From: Prorocentrum cordatum
Taxonomy: Eukaryota; Sar; Dinophyceae; Prorocentrales; Prorocentraceae
Assembly: GCA_963575745.1 (NCBI GenBank)
Contig: CAUYUJ010019948.1
Span: 180,274-244,273 of the forward strand
Reading direction: 5' to 3'
Length of the DNA stretch: 64,000 bases
Shown here: positions 33,076-42,034 of the stretch, in pieces
Numbering within the stretch: the stretch's first letter is position 1
Layout: each line of letters opens with the position of its first letter
Translations under genes and position numbers: made by a program
The notes under the pieces: model-generated
The model's database searches: none
The model's input: the letters and a program-made list of their open reading frames with translations, nothing else
Told to the model about the DNA's origin: nothing

Positions 33076-35193
33076 TTAGTTGGGGCCGATAGGACGGATG
33101 GGGTTGCTGGCCCTCCACCCCCTCGTCATCGTCTCCTTCCTCCTCCCCCTCGTCATCGTCGCCCTCGTCGTCGTCGTCGTCGTCGTCGTCGCTGTCCGCC
33201 TGCCCCCCTTGGCCCATGCATAACAGCAAACCGAATCCCCAACACAAACCGAATCCATAGATCCTCTGATCCTGTGACTCTCCCTGTGGATACCGATGGC
33301 GGAGGTCAGGAGAGGCATTCGCTCCAGCCTGATGCCCTTCTCGCCTGCGACGACGAGCAGCCTCCAGATCTCCTCTAGCCTGCTGGTCGAGAGGGCGAAA
33401 TCGAACTCGCCCCTGGAGTATGCCGCGACGTCCTTCTTGCGCAGCAACTTGTCTGCGCACGTGCAATACTTCTCGTAGCGCCTTCTAACCACCCTGGCCC
33501 TTTGCCAGGCTCGTGCGCGCTGTATGGCCGCATCCTTCTTGCGTAGCGATTCCTGCACCGACGCATCGGACGACTGAGTGCATACGTGAACCCGCTGGAG
33601 CATGCTGGCGAGTTCCTGCTGCGTCTTCGACGGCGCCTGGCCAGCGAGCACTGGGCTCGCGTCCTTGATCTCTGAGCCCTTTTGCACGATGTAGTCCGCG
33701 CAACACTTCAGTCTAGCCCTCACCTGCGAATCGGCCTTGGTGATGCTCCCCACGATCTCGTTAACCTCGGACACCTCCTGCTCTGGATTCGTGTCCAGAG
33801 AGGCCACCGCGTCTTGCAGGCTCTTCAGGCCAGCTTCGGCCTCTTCGACAAGACTGCCCAGTTCTCTGTGCAGCTCGACGATCTTCTTGACGCGAGCCTC
33901 GGAGGCCTCTAACTCCCTCGCGCACTCCTCCTCGATCTGATTCTTCTGCGCGCCGGTCTTGTCGAGGTCCTCCAGCATCACATCCTCGAGCTCCCTCTTC
34001 TGGCCTTCGTACCCCTCTGGCGAGGCGACCTTGAGCTTCTCGAGACACCTGCGGATCTTCAGGACCGAGGAGACTTCCAGGCGGCGTCGTTCCTCAGCAT
34101 CCTTCTGCGCTTGGATCTGCTGCTGGGCCTGCTTCTGCTGCTCTTCCAGCTTCCTTCTCAGCTCATCCTGCACGCGCTGCCTCTCTGCATCAAGCTTCTG
34201 CTTGATCTCCTCCTGCTGTTGCGCACGAGTCTTGCTCGCCTGCTCCATGTTCCTCCTGTTCTCCTCCCTCTTATCCTTCGGTGCACGATCCCGCCGTTGC
34301 TGCTTCGAAAGCTGCTGATCGTCTTCTGGCCGCCCAGCGGTGGGCTGAATCCTGAGGTTAGGCTCCACGGGTCCGTCGTAAGGCACCTGCCAGCCAGTCT
34401 CGGGGGGCTCCCTGGATTCCTTCGACGGCTGGTATGCCCAAACCTGGTCGCCCCCAACCTTCGGGCCAAACCACCAGCCGGCGAACTTCGGCTCTGGGTC
34501 GTCCCAGAAGTACAACATCACCTCTGAACCGTCGTTGGCCTTCTCCTTCCTTCTGAAGTAAGGCCTGCTGTGGTTCTCTCCGACCCGATCGAACTCGCCG
34601 TTCACTATGGTGCCAACCGTCTCATGCTGGCAACCCGAAACCCTGACGCCGCACGCCGCTGGCGGGCCCGCGGGCTTGCCTCTGTCCTTCGCGGCGCCGC
34701 CCTCGCCGCCCCTCTCCCCGTCGCGGTCCCGGCCCCTCCTGCTGGCGTCGTCTCTCCTGTCCCTGCCGTCAACCTCCCGCCGGTCGCCGTCCCGGCGACG
34801 CTCGTCCCGGCGGAGGTGGCCGTGGCCGGCGGGGGGCAGGTACCCCGGCGGCAGCCCATACCCGAAGGGCGGGGGGAAGCCCCCGTAGCCTGGGGGCGGG
34901 TAGCCTGCCGGCGGCGGGTACCCGCCCGGCGCGGGGTAGCCCACGGGGGCGTACCCCGCCGGCGGGGGGAACGCCGCCCCTGGAGGGTACGCGCTGGGCG
35001 GCGGGTAGCCCGGAGCGCCCAGTCCCCCGAGGGCTGAGCCGGCGGCCGGATAGCCTGCAGGGGCCGCGGCGCCGCCTACGGCAGGGTAGCCAGGGTGCGG
35101 CGCGCCAACCTGCGGCGCATGGTAGCCACAAGCCCCTGTAGGATGCCCTGGCGGCGCCCCAGCGGAAGGGTAGCCACCGTGAGCGTAGCTCAT
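33076..35193 (-). CDS. GYPP-rich coiled-coil protein
   Basis: 705 aa from ATG 35193 (MSYAHGGYPSAG). The frame extends 26 codons further upstream but only from a TTG, so this ATG is preferred. Order: residues 1-125 Gly/Tyr/Pro repeats (GYPPPAGYPPPGYGG), an Arg/Asp-rich RD stretch, then a compact domain with VGTIVNGEFDRVGENHSRPY, VMLYFWDDPEPKFAGWWFGP and KVGGDQVWAYQPS, then a long charged coiled coil (~residues 300-560, e.g. RRKLEEQQKQAQQQIQAQKD), and a C-terminal helical region with RKKDVAAYSRGEFDFALSTS. I associate this arrangement with a multicopy dinoflagellate family; function unknown. The last ~60 residues cross an ACG/GTC repeat and may be intron or read-through. Confidence 0.7.
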   Translation of the reverse strand: MSYAHGGYPSAGAPPGHPTGACGYHAPQVGAPHPGYPAVGGAAAPAGYPAAGSALGGLGAPGYPPPSAYPPGAAFPPPAGYAPVGYPAPGGYPPPAGYPPPGYGGFPPPFGYGLPPGYLPPAGHGHLRRDERRRDGDRREVDGRDRRDDASRRGRDRDGERGGEGGAAKDRGKPAGPPAACGVRVSGCQHETVGTIVNGEFDRVGENHSRPYFRRKEKANDGSEVMLYFWDDPEPKFAGWWFGPKVGGDQVWAYQPSKESREPPETGWQVPYDGPVEPNLRIQPTAGRPEDDQQLSKQQRRDRAPKDKREENRRNMEQASKTRAQQQEEIKQKLDAERQRVQDELRRKLEEQQKQAQQQIQAQKDAEERRRLEVSSVLKIRRCLEKLKVASPEGYEGQKRELEDVMLEDLDKTGAQKNQIEEECARELEASEARVKKIVELHRELGSLVEEAEAGLKSLQDAVASLDTNPEQEVSEVNEIVGSITKADSQVRARLKCCADYIVQKGSEIKDASPVLAGQAPSKTQQELASMLQRVHVCTQSSDASVQESLRKKDAAIQRARAWQRARVVRRRYEKYCTCADKLLRKKDVAAYSRGEFDFALSTSRLEEIWRLLVVAGEKGIRLERMPLLTSAIGIHRESHRIRGSMDSVCVGDSVCCYAWAKGGRRTATTTTTTTTRATMTRGRRKETMTRGWRASNPIRPIGPN

Positions 35194-35879
35194 CGCTCGA
35201 GAGAACCAGAGCCAGAGGCTATAGAAGAGAGGGAGAACAGAGGCGATTGCCCTTCCCAACCATCTGTCCAATTCTACCGCTGAGCATCGGCAGCTGCCAA
35301 CTGAACAGTTCGGTTCTCATCAGCGCAAACACTTCACAGCATTGCAATATCACTGGCAAAACAGAAATGTGGCCATGGCTGTTACTGGGCACGTTCAGAA
35401 TGCTTCAAACTATGGCGGGTTAGGTTTCTTAACGCGCGGCACCCCGGGCACGAGACAAACCTATAGCATCCTCAGAGCTTCTGGGTTCCCTCGTATTCAA
35501 CATGATCCGCACTCCCGAGGCCACGATCCTTGGTAAAAACGATGAGCCCGCGCCTTCAGTGAGCCATATAAGCGACAAGGCCGCTTTTGCTGGCTCCTTC
35601 TTCAAGTGTTGTATTCAATTCCGTGGTTTTCTCCCCCTGTCCCGTCGCCGTTTCTTTTCCGATTCCGGTTCCGATTCTGACACACTTCCAATTTCGGTGA
35701 AAAACGTGTTGCCGTTTTCATTCTCAATCCGCCATCGTGCCTGCGGCACGTTGAGGCGTGGAAGGATGCCAAGGGCTGCCTGGCAGGGGTTCTGTAGTCT
35801 TGTAGGGGATCCCCTCCACATCCCTGGTCACACTTCCCTGACTGCATCGCCCCTACTCCCGGGGGGTCCCTGGGCGACC
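35194..35879. other. intergenic, no gene recognised
   Basis: Unique sequence with a TTCCGATTCCGGTTCCGATTC micro-repeat at about 35655. No domain-bearing frame. Confidence 0.4.
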
Positions 35880-36340
35880 ATGCCGCCTCCCTGGGGCTCT
35901 CCAATGCTTCCATGACGGCCCAGGAGGCTCCCAAGATAGTCCAAGAGGGCCCCGAGTCGCCGAATGATCGCTCGAAGACGCCCACGATGGCCTCATCATG
36001 GCCAAAGAGGCCTCCAAGACGCCCCAAGAGGCCTCCCAGGGGCCTCCCAAGAGGGCCCCAAGAGGCAAACATAACTAATTGTCCTGAGGTGTTTGGAAGA
36101 TTTTGGCGTTCTGGCCTTTTCAGCTTTCCGACGCTCCAAGACGGCCCAAGAGGCCGCCAAAACCATCCCAAAACTGCCCAAGAGGCTTCTAAAAAGGCCC
36201 CAAGGCGCCCAATAAGCGCCCCAGGACGGTCCAAGAGGCGCCCAAGACGTCCTCTGAGGGCCCCAAGACAGCCCAAGAAGGGGCCCAAGAAGGGGAAAAC
36301 GAACCGAAAATCCGAGCCTTCCGCCGGGAAGGCAAGGGCC
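35880..36340 (+). repeat. dispersed CCAAGAGG repeat block 4
   Basis: CCCAAGAGG/GGCCCCAAGA words as in the other blocks, interrupted at about 36062-36135 by the AT-richer core (GAAGATTTTGGCGTTCTGGC then CGACGCTCCAAG) shared with 31872-31930 in reverse complement. Confidence 0.8.
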
Positions 36341-36678
36341 CGTCTCGGAGGACCCCACCCAAGGGGCGGAGGGCCAAGCGCCCATACCTCCGGCCAACGG
36401 CTCCTGGCCTTGGGCAGTGTGGTCAAGCCAATGGGAGGACCTGCTATCCCATCGGGGCCCGATCGGGGCGGGGCCCATCGACGCCTGCGACGCCAATGCG
36501 ACCTACCTTATGAACCAATCCTGGTGGGTGGTGGGCACGGCGCTCCGACAGGCTGGCCTCCTCGGCGCGTGGCTCGGGGGGCGCGAGCGCTGGGGCAACC
36601 TCACTCCGACTGGGCAGCACCTTTGGACGTGGGCCTTGGGAGCTCAACACTCTGTGGTGGATTGTCAAGGACTCCCCC

Positions 36679-38295
36679 ATGCCCCCCCGCGCCACCTGGG
36701 GCGATCGCTGCAACGGCGTGCTCGCGGGGCAGCTCGCAGTTCCCCTCGCCAGGCAGCGACGAGCCAAATTCCCTCAAATGTTCTCCTGGGACGTTCGCTA
36801 CCTGCCGAGTACCCTCACGCAGAAAAATCAGGCCAAACTGGCGGCCATCACGCAGATCACCGGGACCGGGAGGGTGGCCCTTTTGTAAGAGACGCTCTAG
36901 TCTCCGCATGAATGTAACGTCTGGGCCGCCATGTTTCCCACCAGACACCTTGTCTCCTCCCCAGCGTATCTCGGCCCCACCGGTGGGCGCGCTGGAGGAG
37001 TTGCCGCGCTCCTTCCCCAGGACTTTGAACTCCCTGCCTCCGTTGAACTCGCCCCTGGGAGAGCCGCTGCCGCGACGGCCAAAAAATGTGACCAAGCCTC
37101 CCGATTTGTCTCTGCGCACCTCCCGCCTGGCTTGCAGGGCGAAACCTTAGCCGATATAGCCGAAGTCACCCCCCAGGACCACGGCATCCCGACGCACTGG
37201 GGAAGCGATGTTCATCTGCAGTGGAGCAACCCCAGAGAAGGTGAGATCGAAATCGCAAACGCGTGGATGACGCTCCCCACCCAGCGCGGGGAGCACCCCG
37301 TCGTTATGGAAGGGCCAACCAGGGTAGGCAGAAACGGTGAGTCTCAAATAAAAACTATTGCCTGCAAGGCGCACGGCAGAATCCTATCAGACCCGAAAGG
37401 CCCGGAAGACCTGCCTATCCGACCACGCCCTGGCCCACGCTGACCCCAGTGCCCAGCCCAGTATCAGACGACGCAACGCAATGAATCCGGGAACATTCAA
37501 AGCCCTCCCAGAGGGCGTTCATGCTGAACTCCGCTGGAACTAGGCACTCTTGGAAAGAACCTTCCAAGTCCCTCGAGTGGACCTGTCTGGCCTTGTTCAG
37601 CCCGCCGACTGGCTTCGAGCAACGCCCCCGGGGCGGCCACCCCGCTGAAAAAGTCGCCACCGAAACGTCTGCGGAACCATCCCCGCCAGCAAACCTCAGC
37701 GGCCCCACCGCGGCGCCGCCCCCCCCCACTGCCCTCGCACGGTCCTCTTTGGGCGCCATGCGCTTTCGGCAGTGATCCAGTCCTAATGGAAAAGGTGGGA
37801 CCGGCGCGCGCGTGGCCAGTGCATCGGCCGTGTGCTAGCCAGGGCTGCGTCCAGCTCTGAAACCTTCCGCCCGTGTGACCCCCCTGCTGGGTGAGTGACC
37901 TCGAACGGATAGGGCGGCAACGACCCCTCTCCGAACGCAGCGGCGTCGTGGCTAGCGCGCTGGAAGGCCGACCAGACCCAGAGAGCGGCGGCGCGCCTAA
38001 TCCCCGGAGCAGAGCGCGCGCCACTGACTCCACACTGCCGGATGGGCAGAGAAATCTTCAAAAAGGCGCACGCGCTCAGCGGGGTCAGAGCCGACGATGG
38101 GACATGGAAGGACAGGCCAAGCGACGTCGATCAAATCCTTTGGAACAGTCGCGCTGGCATCTGGCAGACTGCTCCTCCCCTTCCCCATTCAGCTCGCGCC
38201 CTGCTGGATGACTACTTCGCTGGTGGCCAAGCGGTACCCCTGCCAGATCGCCGGCAACCCTCGCGGGAACACATGGCAGCGAATCCGAAAGCCCT
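36679..38295 (+). pseudogene. LINE endonuclease relic, plus strand, nonsense-mutated
   Basis: One frame from 36679 to 37443 reads WDVRYLPSTLTQKNQAKLAA, GTGRVALL, then stop-E-T-L-stop, then WAAMFPTRHLVSSPAYLGP, GGRAGGVAALLPQDF, VSAHLPPGLQG and HWGSDVHLQWSNPREGE. Dinoflagellate LINE endonucleases usually have LLQETxW here, so the catalytic Gln and the following Trp positions have become stops. A shift near 37400 leads to KTCLSDHALAHADPSA (the SDH motif), and 38042-38295 carries the EN-RT linker (DDGTWKDRPSDVDQILWNSR). RT is absent, so the copy is 3'-truncated against the palindromes at 38318. The 36341-36678 stretch is probably its 5' part, but I cannot define it. Confidence 0.6.
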
Positions 38296-38317
38296 CATAA
38301 AGAGGAAACGACGACGC

Positions 38318-38390
38318 TTCAAAACAGTTCCCCGGGACTGTTTTGAACGTATCAGAACGCTTCAAAGCAGTCCCCTGGGACTGCTTTGAA
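38318..38390. repeat. two adjacent hairpin palindromes
   Basis: Hairpin 1 (38318-38347) has 11-bp arms TTCAAAACAGT/ACTGTTTTGAA. Hairpin 2 (38361-38390) has perfect 14-bp arms TTCAAAGCAGTCCC/GGGACTGCTTTGAA with a 2-base loop. The two are diverged copies of one unit, each followed by CGT, placed where the plus-strand LINE relic stops and just before the DDE element begins. Confidence 0.8.
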
Positions 38391-38573
38391 CGTTTCCCTC
38401 ACAAGGCGACAGGATGATGGTGATAACGATTGATGACGAAAATGAAGATGACGTTACTGATGATTTTCCCATTTTTCCAAAGGAAGCTCTTTTCGTCATT
38501 GCGGCCGCAAGCCTCTCTGCTATAATTAGCTGCCCGCAACCGCGGCCAGTGTACTTGCCCGCAACTGCGGCCA

Positions 38574-39047
38574 TTACCAACGATTCCATTCGTTGATCCA
38601 GGGACCGCGCTGGCTCTTTTGCCCCGCGTAGCCCGTGCTCTGCGTCTGCGTGGAACCCTCCGCGGCATTGTCCGCAACTGCGGCGCGATTCTGAGCCCAC
38701 CACTCCCGCTCATCAGCGCGCAAGCCCGCCCAGCCCGCCCACTCATCAGCGCGCCATCCGGCCTGCCACTCCCACCCCTGAGCGTTCCATCCCCATGAGG
38801 AATCCTCCGCCCACCGCGAGCCGCTTCCGCTGGCGGCAGAAGAGGCAGCCGCCGCTGCGGCATGAGAAGTGGTCGTCTCGTGTCCGTCGGCAACCTGCGG
38901 CCACTGCGACGTCAAAAGTCGCTCAGCCTCGGCGGCTCTCTCCGCAACTGCGGTTGCGCTCTGCGCAGTGTTAGTCTGCGCGCCTTCCCCCGCAACTGCG
39001 GTATCCCCGTCGCCGCCCGTCTGTTCTTGCCGCCCTTGCAAGCGCAT
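38574..39047 (-). CDS. Trp/Ala-rich C-terminal tail of the DDE element
   Basis: 157-codon frame with QTNTAQSATAVAERAAEAER and a Trp-rich run (SSWGWNAQGWEWQAGWRADE), ending WINEWNRW. It carries palindromes at 38990, 38942 and 38672, each read as AVA (DTAVAGE, SATAVAERA, RAAVADNA). No recognised domain. Trp-rich repeats of this sort may mediate protein contacts, but that is a guess. Confidence 0.4.
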   Translation of the reverse strand: MRLQGRQEQTGGDGDTAVAGEGAQTNTAQSATAVAERAAEAERLLTSQWPQVADGHETTTSHAAAAAASSAASGSGSRWAEDSSWGWNAQGWEWQAGWRADEWAGWAGLRADEREWWAQNRAAVADNAAEGSTQTQSTGYAGQKSQRGPWINEWNRW

Positions 39048-39068
39048 TCCTCTTGCCTCCGCTTATTC

Positions 39069-39743
39069 TCATGTTCCCCCCTCAAAGCAAGTTTCTCTGG
39101 TGATCTGCGGCCCGCGTTGCGGATGAAAGCCGCCAAGAGGAAGCGCGCTCCGTTTCGCGCCTTGCCGACGGGGCCGCGCAAGATCGCGTCGTCCAGCTCG
39201 CCCTGCCTGGCTCGGAAAGGGCGGGGCGCCCGCTCGCGAGCAGCGCCCGCCAGCTTTCGCTCGAAATCCGCAACTGCGGCCTCGGAGGCGCCAGATGGCT
39301 TCACGAAATCGCAAAACCTGTCTGCGACGGCGCCAGCTTTCGGCAAGTGCGTCTGCAGCGTCTTCCCTGGGCCATTCGCGCAATCGAATGCGTGGAAAGA
39401 GGCGCCAGGGGGGCTGTGTAGGAATCCGCGAGGGCCGACGTGCACGGCGCCCAGGCCATGACGAAGCTCGCATCTCCCAGGGCCGCTCATGAACATAATT
39501 GCCATACTGTCTGCCCTTTTGCAGGCCGCCTGTCGTCTTCCAGGGGGCCCGCGCAGCGACGCCCACCGTGAGTCCGCGACTGCGGCACCAGGACACGAAC
39601 TGGAACATGCACATGTTGAAATCCCCCATGCACGCGCTGACGTCGTGCTTCTGGACGTAGTCGAGGAACCACTCGTAGAATTCATTGAGTTTCGTCGGGC
39701 CCCAGTCTTGGTTGGCCAAACTTTGGTGGACGTGCACCGCCAT
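39069..39743 (-). CDS. endonuclease/exonuclease/phosphatase-like block
   Basis: 224-codon frame with MAVHVHQSLANQDWGPTKLN, FLDYVQKHDVSACMGDFNMC and MFQFVSWCRSRGLTVGV. The GDFN motif and the preceding hydrophobic strand are the signature of the DNase I-like (EEP) fold used by LINE endonucleases and DNases. The N-terminal Glu motif should lie upstream, where coding continues in another frame (40304-39756, ending in WHNKHLRAMVARIALDEAAP). Palindromes at 39574, 39268 and 39836 fall in or next to it. Toward 39300 another frame (39799-38912) becomes the better reading (FCDFVKPSGASEAAVADFER), so a further break lies inside. Confidence 0.45.
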   Translation of the reverse strand: MAVHVHQSLANQDWGPTKLNEFYEWFLDYVQKHDVSACMGDFNMCMFQFVSWCRSRGLTVGVAARAPWKTTGGLQKGRQYGNYVHERPWEMRASSWPGRRARRPSRIPTQPPWRLFPRIRLREWPREDAADALAESWRRRRQVLRFREAIWRLRGRSCGFRAKAGGRCSRAGAPPFPSQAGRAGRRDLARPRRQGAKRSALPLGGFHPQRGPQITRETCFEGGT

Positions 39744-40291
39744 GACGTTGAAGGATTACCCCACATGGGGCGCCGCTTCGTCCAGGGCGATGCGCGCAAC
39801 CATCGCCCTCAAGTGCTTGTTGTGCCACTTTGGCTCCGCAACTGCGGTTTCCCTTTTCCCTCTCGGCTTGAACTTCTCCGTCTTGTGGAAGAGCCTCGCA
39901 TAGTCGACGCAGTCAACGCGGCCGCCCACGCGGTCTCTGGCCAATGAGGAGGGTCCCCGAAGGCTCTCCGCCCTCGACGCACAAGTAATTGAATCGGGGT
40001 CGATTCTGGAACTTCTCGTCCGCAACTGCGGCTGTGCTCTCGCGCGCGTCGCCCCCCCCCACCCCCCCAGAGATTGCCCAGCAGCACTGGTCGTCGCACT
40101 CGCAAAGGGTGACTGCGCGGGCGCCGCCTCGAGCCTCGGCGTCCACGGACGCGCCGTAAGGGTGCATGGGAGTGGATGGCCAGAGGTTGGGGGAGAGAAG
40201 GACATGTTGGAGTCGGACGACACGAGGAGGCAATGGTGGCGGGGGAGCGGCAGGAGGGCGAGAAACAATTTTTTCGCATCACCACAAACAT

Positions 40292-40858
40292 TCAAAATAC
40301 GCACTTGTCGTCATCCATCCGCAGGGCGCGCAGCGACAACGCCTCTCGAAAATCCGCAACTGCGGTTTTTGCATTCAGTGTGGCCCATGGCGCATAACCC
40401 CCCGCTCCGCCACTGCGGCTTGCAGGGGCCATGGCTGGAATCGCCGGAGCCATTTGCCCGCCCGGGGTCCTCGCAGCGAACTGCGACAACGCCGAGCGAT
40501 TTCCAGCCGCGGCGTCGTTGGCGACTCGCTGCAGCCACCCAGCAAACGTCAAGGGCCATTGCTCCTTGTGTTCCTTGCGCATCTGTTCATCCCAGTTCGT
40601 TTTGAACCAACCCCACTCCCCCCTCTGCTCGTCCGAGAGGACGCCCTTTCCGCGAGCCAGGCGGTCCAATGCAGCCATCCTGTTCTTCTTGAGCTTGAAC
40701 TCATCTGGGTTCCACTGGGCCAGGGCGCGCCTGTTAGCCAGGGCCGCCGCCGCCGCAACTGCGGCCTCCTTCTTCTCCCTCAAAACATTTTCGGCCTCCC
40801 GAATGTGCTTCTCGAGGTCGTGGAGCGCCTTCGTCCTGCTGTTCGCTTCAGTCACCAA
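40292..40858 (-). CDS. helical linker of the DDE element protein
   Basis: 188-codon frame in the same frame as the nuclease. Highly charged helices (KALHDLEKHIREAENVLREK, LKKNRMAALDRLARGKGVLS, GEWGWFKTNWDEQMRKEHKE) are followed by an Ala/Pro/Gly segment. Palindromes at 40754 and 40354 encode AVA in EAAVAAAAALA and KTAVADFREAL. No known domain; probably joins the nuclease to the endonuclease-like block. Confidence 0.45.
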   Translation of the reverse strand: MVTEANSRTKALHDLEKHIREAENVLREKKEAAVAAAAALANRRALAQWNPDEFKLKKNRMAALDRLARGKGVLSDEQRGEWGWFKTNWDEQMRKEHKEQWPLTFAGWLQRVANDAAAGNRSALSQFAARTPGGQMAPAIPAMAPASRSGGAGGYAPWATLNAKTAVADFREALSLRALRMDDDKCVF

Positions 40859-40878
40859 GCGCCGTCGTTTCGCCGCAA

Positions 40879-40902
40879 CTGCGGCATCGTGGCCTTACTC
40901 AC
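40879..40902 (-). other. candidate 24-nt intron ending inside a palindrome
   Basis: On the minus strand the segment starts GTGAGTAAGG and ends CCGCAG, where the CAG is the first half of CCGCAGTTGCGG. Removing 24 bases deletes the only in-frame TAA between the frames at 41944-40895 and 40858-40292, which share a reading frame, giving ELVLAAKRRRLVTEANSR. A 24-base intron is extremely short, so it could also be a plain stop mutation. Confidence 0.3.
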
Positions 40903-41944
40903 GCACTAACTCTCGCAGTCGTTTCTTCTGCTTGCGTTGTTCTGCACGGCAATGCTGCGCCATTTTATCCATGCCCACATTGCGCGGCGTACCTTCCACC
41001 TCGCGGAGCGTCTCTGCCGAAGACGTCGCCACTTCGATATGCTCGGCCGCGTGGGCGTCGACCATCGCGGAATCCGCGAGCGCCCGCCCTTCCCGAGGCC
41101 CATCATCCGCAACTGCGGCAGCGCTGTGCTCCGCCATGGCCTCCCCCCAGTCGGCCTCCTCGCTCTCCTCCTCGCCCTCCTCCTTTCCCTTGGCCTCCTC
41201 GCCGTCCTCGCCCCCCACGTCGCTTTCCTCGCGCCCCGGCTCCGCGCCAAGCACTTCCTCTCCGAGATTGTTCAACGCGGCATCTGAGGCTTTATGCGTC
41301 TCGTACTCGTGCATGAGCCGCTTCACGTCATTGCATGACCACTTGAAGCGCCCCTGACGGCATTCCTCCCTGACCTCCGCGACTTCGGCATCCACTTTCG
41401 CTCGAAGGCCCCCTGCTGCCCAGAGCTGCGCCGCCTCTCGGCAAATCTCCAGATCGCCAGACTTGTCAAAAGGTGCCCGGATGCCGACTTTCCGAAAACC
41501 CTTCGCAGCGCCCGCGTGCAACAGCACATTGGTGAGCACAGACACCATCAAGTCCGCGCACTCGGCACGCCGCAACTGCGGCACGTGTTTCCTTAGCGCC
41601 ATCTGCTGCACCAGCGCTTTGGTTTCGAGGGCAATGTACAAGCGTTTCGCGCGCTGGTTCAAGTCCGTCTCCACCGGCTGCGCCACAGCGGCTGCCCCTC
41701 CGCCGCGAATGATCAACACGTCGCCGTGCTGCCAAGCGAGTCTCCGCAGAGCGTCCGCTTTGCGCGGGCCATGGTCATCGGCCATGAGGATGCGCCACTT
41801 CCCCCGCAACTGCGGGTCATCGGGCCATTCCCGCAAGTGCCGCCGCAGGAACGATATGACGTCGCCTGTGCGGTAGGACCCCTTCTCAGACGTCGCCGTG
41901 CTCACCCATGGCGGGTGGCCGCTACTGCGGGCGCGAGCAGCCAA
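40895..41944 (-). CDS. DDE-superfamily nuclease (transposase core)
   Basis: 349-codon frame. GKWRILMADDHGPRKADALR gives the second catalytic Asp (the LLLDNxxxH block of DDE_1 nucleases) and RGGGAAAVAQPVETDLNQRA gives the third (the LQPLDQGVN block), followed by LYIALETKALVQQM. The frame opens at VVAEDLAARARSS; the preceding coding (ELMFKGGG) is in another frame and the switch falls on a run of nine C at 41962-41970. A palindrome copy at 41804 inserts PQLR into WPDD-PQLR-GKWRILM, directly before the catalytic strand. The C-terminal third is acidic. It ends LRELVRE-stop, where a 24-base GT-AG segment could be spliced to keep the frame. Confidence 0.6.
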   Translation of the reverse strand: MAARARSSGHPPWVSTATSEKGSYRTGDVISFLRRHLREWPDDPQLRGKWRILMADDHGPRKADALRRLAWQHGDVLIIRGGGAAAVAQPVETDLNQRAKRLYIALETKALVQQMALRKHVPQLRRAECADLMVSVLTNVLLHAGAAKGFRKVGIRAPFDKSGDLEICREAAQLWAAGGLRAKVDAEVAEVREECRQGRFKWSCNDVKRLMHEYETHKASDAALNNLGEEVLGAEPGREESDVGGEDGEEAKGKEEGEEESEEADWGEAMAEHSAAAVADDGPREGRALADSAMVDAHAAEHIEVATSSAETLREVEGTPRNVGMDKMAQHCRAEQRKQKKRLRELVRE

Positions 41945-42034
41945 GTCCTCGGCGACGACAGCCCCCCCCCTTGAACATCAGCTCCGCGGGCGGAGGTCCG
42001 CAACTGCGGATGTCCTCCACGTCGCTCGACACCG

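Noticed and set aside
35912-37150. 412-aa plus-strand frame
   Set aside because: Pro/Arg-rich reading through the CCAAGAGG repeat and then out of frame with the recognisable endonuclease relic.
37497-38033. 178-aa minus-strand frame opposite the LINE relic
   Set aside because: Arg/Gly/Pro-rich shadow with no motif; the plus strand carries the SDH motif and linker.
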